A DNA stretch of 7,208 nt from Aquiluna sp. GTDB taxonomy: Bacteria; Actinomycetota; Actinomycetes; Actinomycetales; Microbacteriaceae. The position numbers and the translations under genes are program-made. The notes under the pieces were generated by a model. The model saw nothing but the letters and a program-made list of their open reading frames with translations, was not told the origin of the DNA and did not search any database. How positions within the stretch are numbered: the first letter of the stretch is position 1; every line of letters starts with the position of its first letter. Below, one piece after another: positions 5,758-7,208 of this stretch. The stretch lies in the NCBI GenBank assembly GCA_016780945.1, contig JADHKY010000056.1, positions 1-7,208 on the forward strand, given 5' to 3'.

Positions 5758-6359
5758 TGGAGAGAATCTCAGTATTCACCGGTGTCGCAGCTCCGCTAAA
5801 GCGCAGCAATGTCGACACCGATCAGATCATTCCTGCCGTCTACCTAAAGCGCATCACCAAGACCGGCTTCGAGGACGGACTTTTTGCCAACTGGCGCCAG
5901 GATCCCGAGTTTGTGCTGAACAATGCACCATTTGACAAGGCTGAGGTCTTGATCGCGGGCAGCGACTTTGGCACCGGCTCCTCTCGAGAGCATGCCGTTT
6001 GGGCGCTAAGGGACTTTGGTTTCAAGGCGGTATTCAGCTCTAAGTTTGCCGACATTTTCTATGGAAATGCGGGCAAGCAGGGGCTAGTTGCAGGAGTTAT
6101 CTCCGACGAGGCCACAAGCCAGATCTGGGAAGCAATTGATGCGAATCCGGGCCTCGAGGTGAAGGTGGACCTACCGGCCCAACAGCTCAGCTACGGCGAT
6201 ACGGTAGTGCCTTTTGAGATAGACGAATACACTAAGTGGCGTCTCATGGAGGGGCTTGATGACATTGGCATCACGCTCCAGAACGAGCAGGCCATTGCCG
6301 ACTATGAGGCCAGACGAGAGTCCTGGAAACCCAAGACCCTCCCTGCCAAAGGAGTCTGA
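5757..6359 (+). CDS. leuD: 3-isopropylmalate dehydratase, small subunit
   Basis: LeuD is the small swivelling-domain subunit that completes the LeuC active site. Its 200 residues match the family (E. coli 201). Signatures are NVDTDQIIPA (18-27), then GSDFGTGSSREHA (68-80), where Thr stands in place of the Cys often seen as GCGSSREHA, and SKFADIFYGNAGKQGL (95-110). The SSRE loop binds substrate in the aconitase superfamily. The ATG overlaps the leuC stop in TAATG, with GGAGGG (5748-5753) inside leuC as the ribosome site, so translation is coupled and gives balanced subunits. The TGA stop at 6357-6359 is followed directly by the murA TTG with no gap. Confidence 0.98.
   Translation: MERISVFTGVAAPLKRSNVDTDQIIPAVYLKRITKTGFEDGLFANWRQDPEFVLNNAPFDKAEVLIAGSDFGTGSSREHAVWALRDFGFKAVFSSKFADIFYGNAGKQGLVAGVISDEATSQIWEAIDANPGLEVKVDLPAQQLSYGDTVVPFEIDEYTKWRLMEGLDDIGITLQNEQAIADYEARRESWKPKTLPAKGV
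6348..6354 (+). promoter_or_regulatory. Ribosome binding site AAAGGAG that fixes a TTG start for murA
   Basis: AAAGGAG lies within the last codons of leuD, 5 bases before TTG 6360. No ATG or GTG in this frame lies closer to the conserved N-terminus, so TTG is taken as the start. Confidence 0.8.
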
Positions 6360-7208
6360 TTGTCTCAGATCACCATCAATGGTGGAAAGCCGCTAACCGG
6401 TCGGGTTGATCTCAAGGGTTCTAAGAATCTGGTCACCAAGGCCATGGTTGCCGCTTTGCTTGGAGATACCCCATCAACCCTTTTTGATGTCCCGTTCATC
6501 TCAGACGTTGAGGTTGTTTCTAGGCTTCTAAACCTGCACGGGGTGACCATCAATCACGATGAGCGCACCGGAGACATGATTTTGGACCCCTCTCGGGTCG
6601 AGCAGGCCCGGATGACCGATATCGATGCCTACGCGGGCTCATCCCGCATCCCAATTCTCTTCTGTGGTCCGCTCCTGCATCGACTAGGTGAGGCCTTCAT
6701 CCCAGGTCTTGGTGGCTGCGAGATTGGCTCAAGGCCTGTCGACTTCCACTTCGATGTCCTAAGAAGCTTTGGGGCGGTTATTGAGAAGCACCCCGGCGGC
6801 ACGCGGCTAAGCGCCCCAGAGGGCCTCAAGGGCACCAAAATCGAGCTTCCCTATCCCTCTGTCGGTGCCACAGAGCAGGTGCTGCTAACGGCCACCATCG
6901 CCGAGGGCAAGACCGAGCTCACTGGAGCGGCTATCGAGCCGGAGATCATCGACCTGATCTCGATCCTGCAGAAGATGGGCGCAATCATCTCAGTCGATAC
7001 CGACCGGGTGATTCGAATTGAAGGTGTGAAGTCGCTAAAGGGCTTTACCCACAGGGCAATCTTTGATCGCAACGAGGCGGCCAGCTGGGCCGCCGCCGCA
7101 CTCGCCACCGGTGGCGATATCTATGTGGGCGGAGCCAAGCAGGTCGAAATGATGACCTTCCTGAATGTCTATCGCAAGGTCGGCGGTCAGCTGGAGATTG
7201 GCGATGAC
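6360..7208 (+). CDS. murA: UDP-N-acetylglucosamine 1-carboxyvinyltransferase, N-terminal part (cut by right edge)
   Basis: MurA transfers enolpyruvate from PEP to UDP-GlcNAc, the first committed step of peptidoglycan synthesis, in the cytoplasm. The window holds 283 codons of a protein normally about 420-450 residues, so the region with the late catalytic Asp (D305 in E. coli) is missing. Visible signatures are GSKN (20-23, with the K22-N23 pair), SSRIPILFCGPLLHRLG (94-110), and the PEP loop GLGGCEIGSRPVDFH (116-130). In that loop C120 matches E. coli C115, the fosfomycin-reactive cysteine, and R125 matches R120. A later segment reads DRNEAASWAAAALATGGD where E. coli-type MurA has DRIEAGTF. 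These variants suggest an actinobacterial subgroup of MurA; a related EPSP-type enolpyruvyl transferase is much less likely. It starts with TTG directly after the leuD stop, so it probably depends on leuCD transcription and translational coupling. Confidence 0.93.
   Translation, partial: MSQITINGGKPLTGRVDLKGSKNLVTKAMVAALLGDTPSTLFDVPFISDVEVVSRLLNLHGVTINHDERTGDMILDPSRVEQARMTDIDAYAGSSRIPILFCGPLLHRLGEAFIPGLGGCEIGSRPVDFHFDVLRSFGAVIEKHPGGTRLSAPEGLKGTKIELPYPSVGATEQVLLTATIAEGKTELTGAAIEPEIIDLISILQKMGAIISVDTDRVIRIEGVKSLKGFTHRAIFDRNEAASWAAAALATGGDIYVGGAKQVEMMTFLNVYRKVGGQLEIGDD

Noticed and set aside
1..7208. Mobile element, CRISPR array, phage gene, toxin-antitoxin or defence system
   Set aside because: No transposase or integrase, regular repeats, or paired small genes were seen; gene order and composition look like stable core chromosome.

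Overview
The window looks like a stretch of chromosome from an actinobacterium. The best fit is a small, streamlined Microbacteriaceae-type genome. The evidence is moderate GC content by eye, very short intergenic gaps, GTG and TTG starts, tRNA genes without an encoded CCA end, and the order gltX - tRNA-Gln/tRNA-Glu - leuC - leuD - murA, which resembles the gltX/leuCD neighbourhood of Streptomyces and Mycobacterium. The genus is an inference; no rRNA or other marker is present to settle it.

Layout. (1) 1-810: the C-terminal half of glutamyl-tRNA synthetase (gltX), cut by the left edge. A small hairpin follows, then tRNA-Gln(CUG) at 840-911. (2) 932-1315: a small four-helix membrane protein of unknown function that starts 20 bases after the tRNA. 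(3) 1312-1947, minus strand: a metallo-beta-lactamase-fold hydrolase, convergent with the membrane protein, their stop codons interlocked in one CTAG. (4) 1996-2883: a diacylglycerol-kinase-family lipid kinase, divergent from the hydrolase across 48 bases. (5) 2931-3003: tRNA-Glu(CUC) with its own likely promoter and a strong stem-loop behind it. (6) 3047-4285, minus strand: a 12-helix MFS transporter. (7) 4342-7208: a tight operon of leuC, leuD and the first two thirds of murA, the last cut by the right edge.

How the genes relate. GltX and the two tRNAs form a functional group. Actinobacterial GluRS is generally non-discriminating and charges both tRNA-Glu and tRNA-Gln with glutamate, after which GatCAB amidates Glu-tRNA-Gln. 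LeuC and LeuD are the two subunits of isopropylmalate isomerase in leucine biosynthesis. MurA carries out the first committed step of peptidoglycan synthesis and appears translationally coupled to leuD. The four genes between gltX and leuC are accessory: a lipid kinase, a hydrolase, a transporter and a small membrane protein. They occupy the place where Streptomyces carries the IclR-type regulator ndgR next to leuCD.

Most of the window is ordinary housekeeping sequence, and I see no mobile element, CRISPR array, phage gene or clear novel system. The points worth a second look are small: a terminator with two competing 5' arms after tRNA-Glu, a hairpin touching the 5' end of tRNA-Gln, a likely mixed tRNA/mRNA transcript, the interlocked stops, and a MurA with unusual motif variants and a TTG start.
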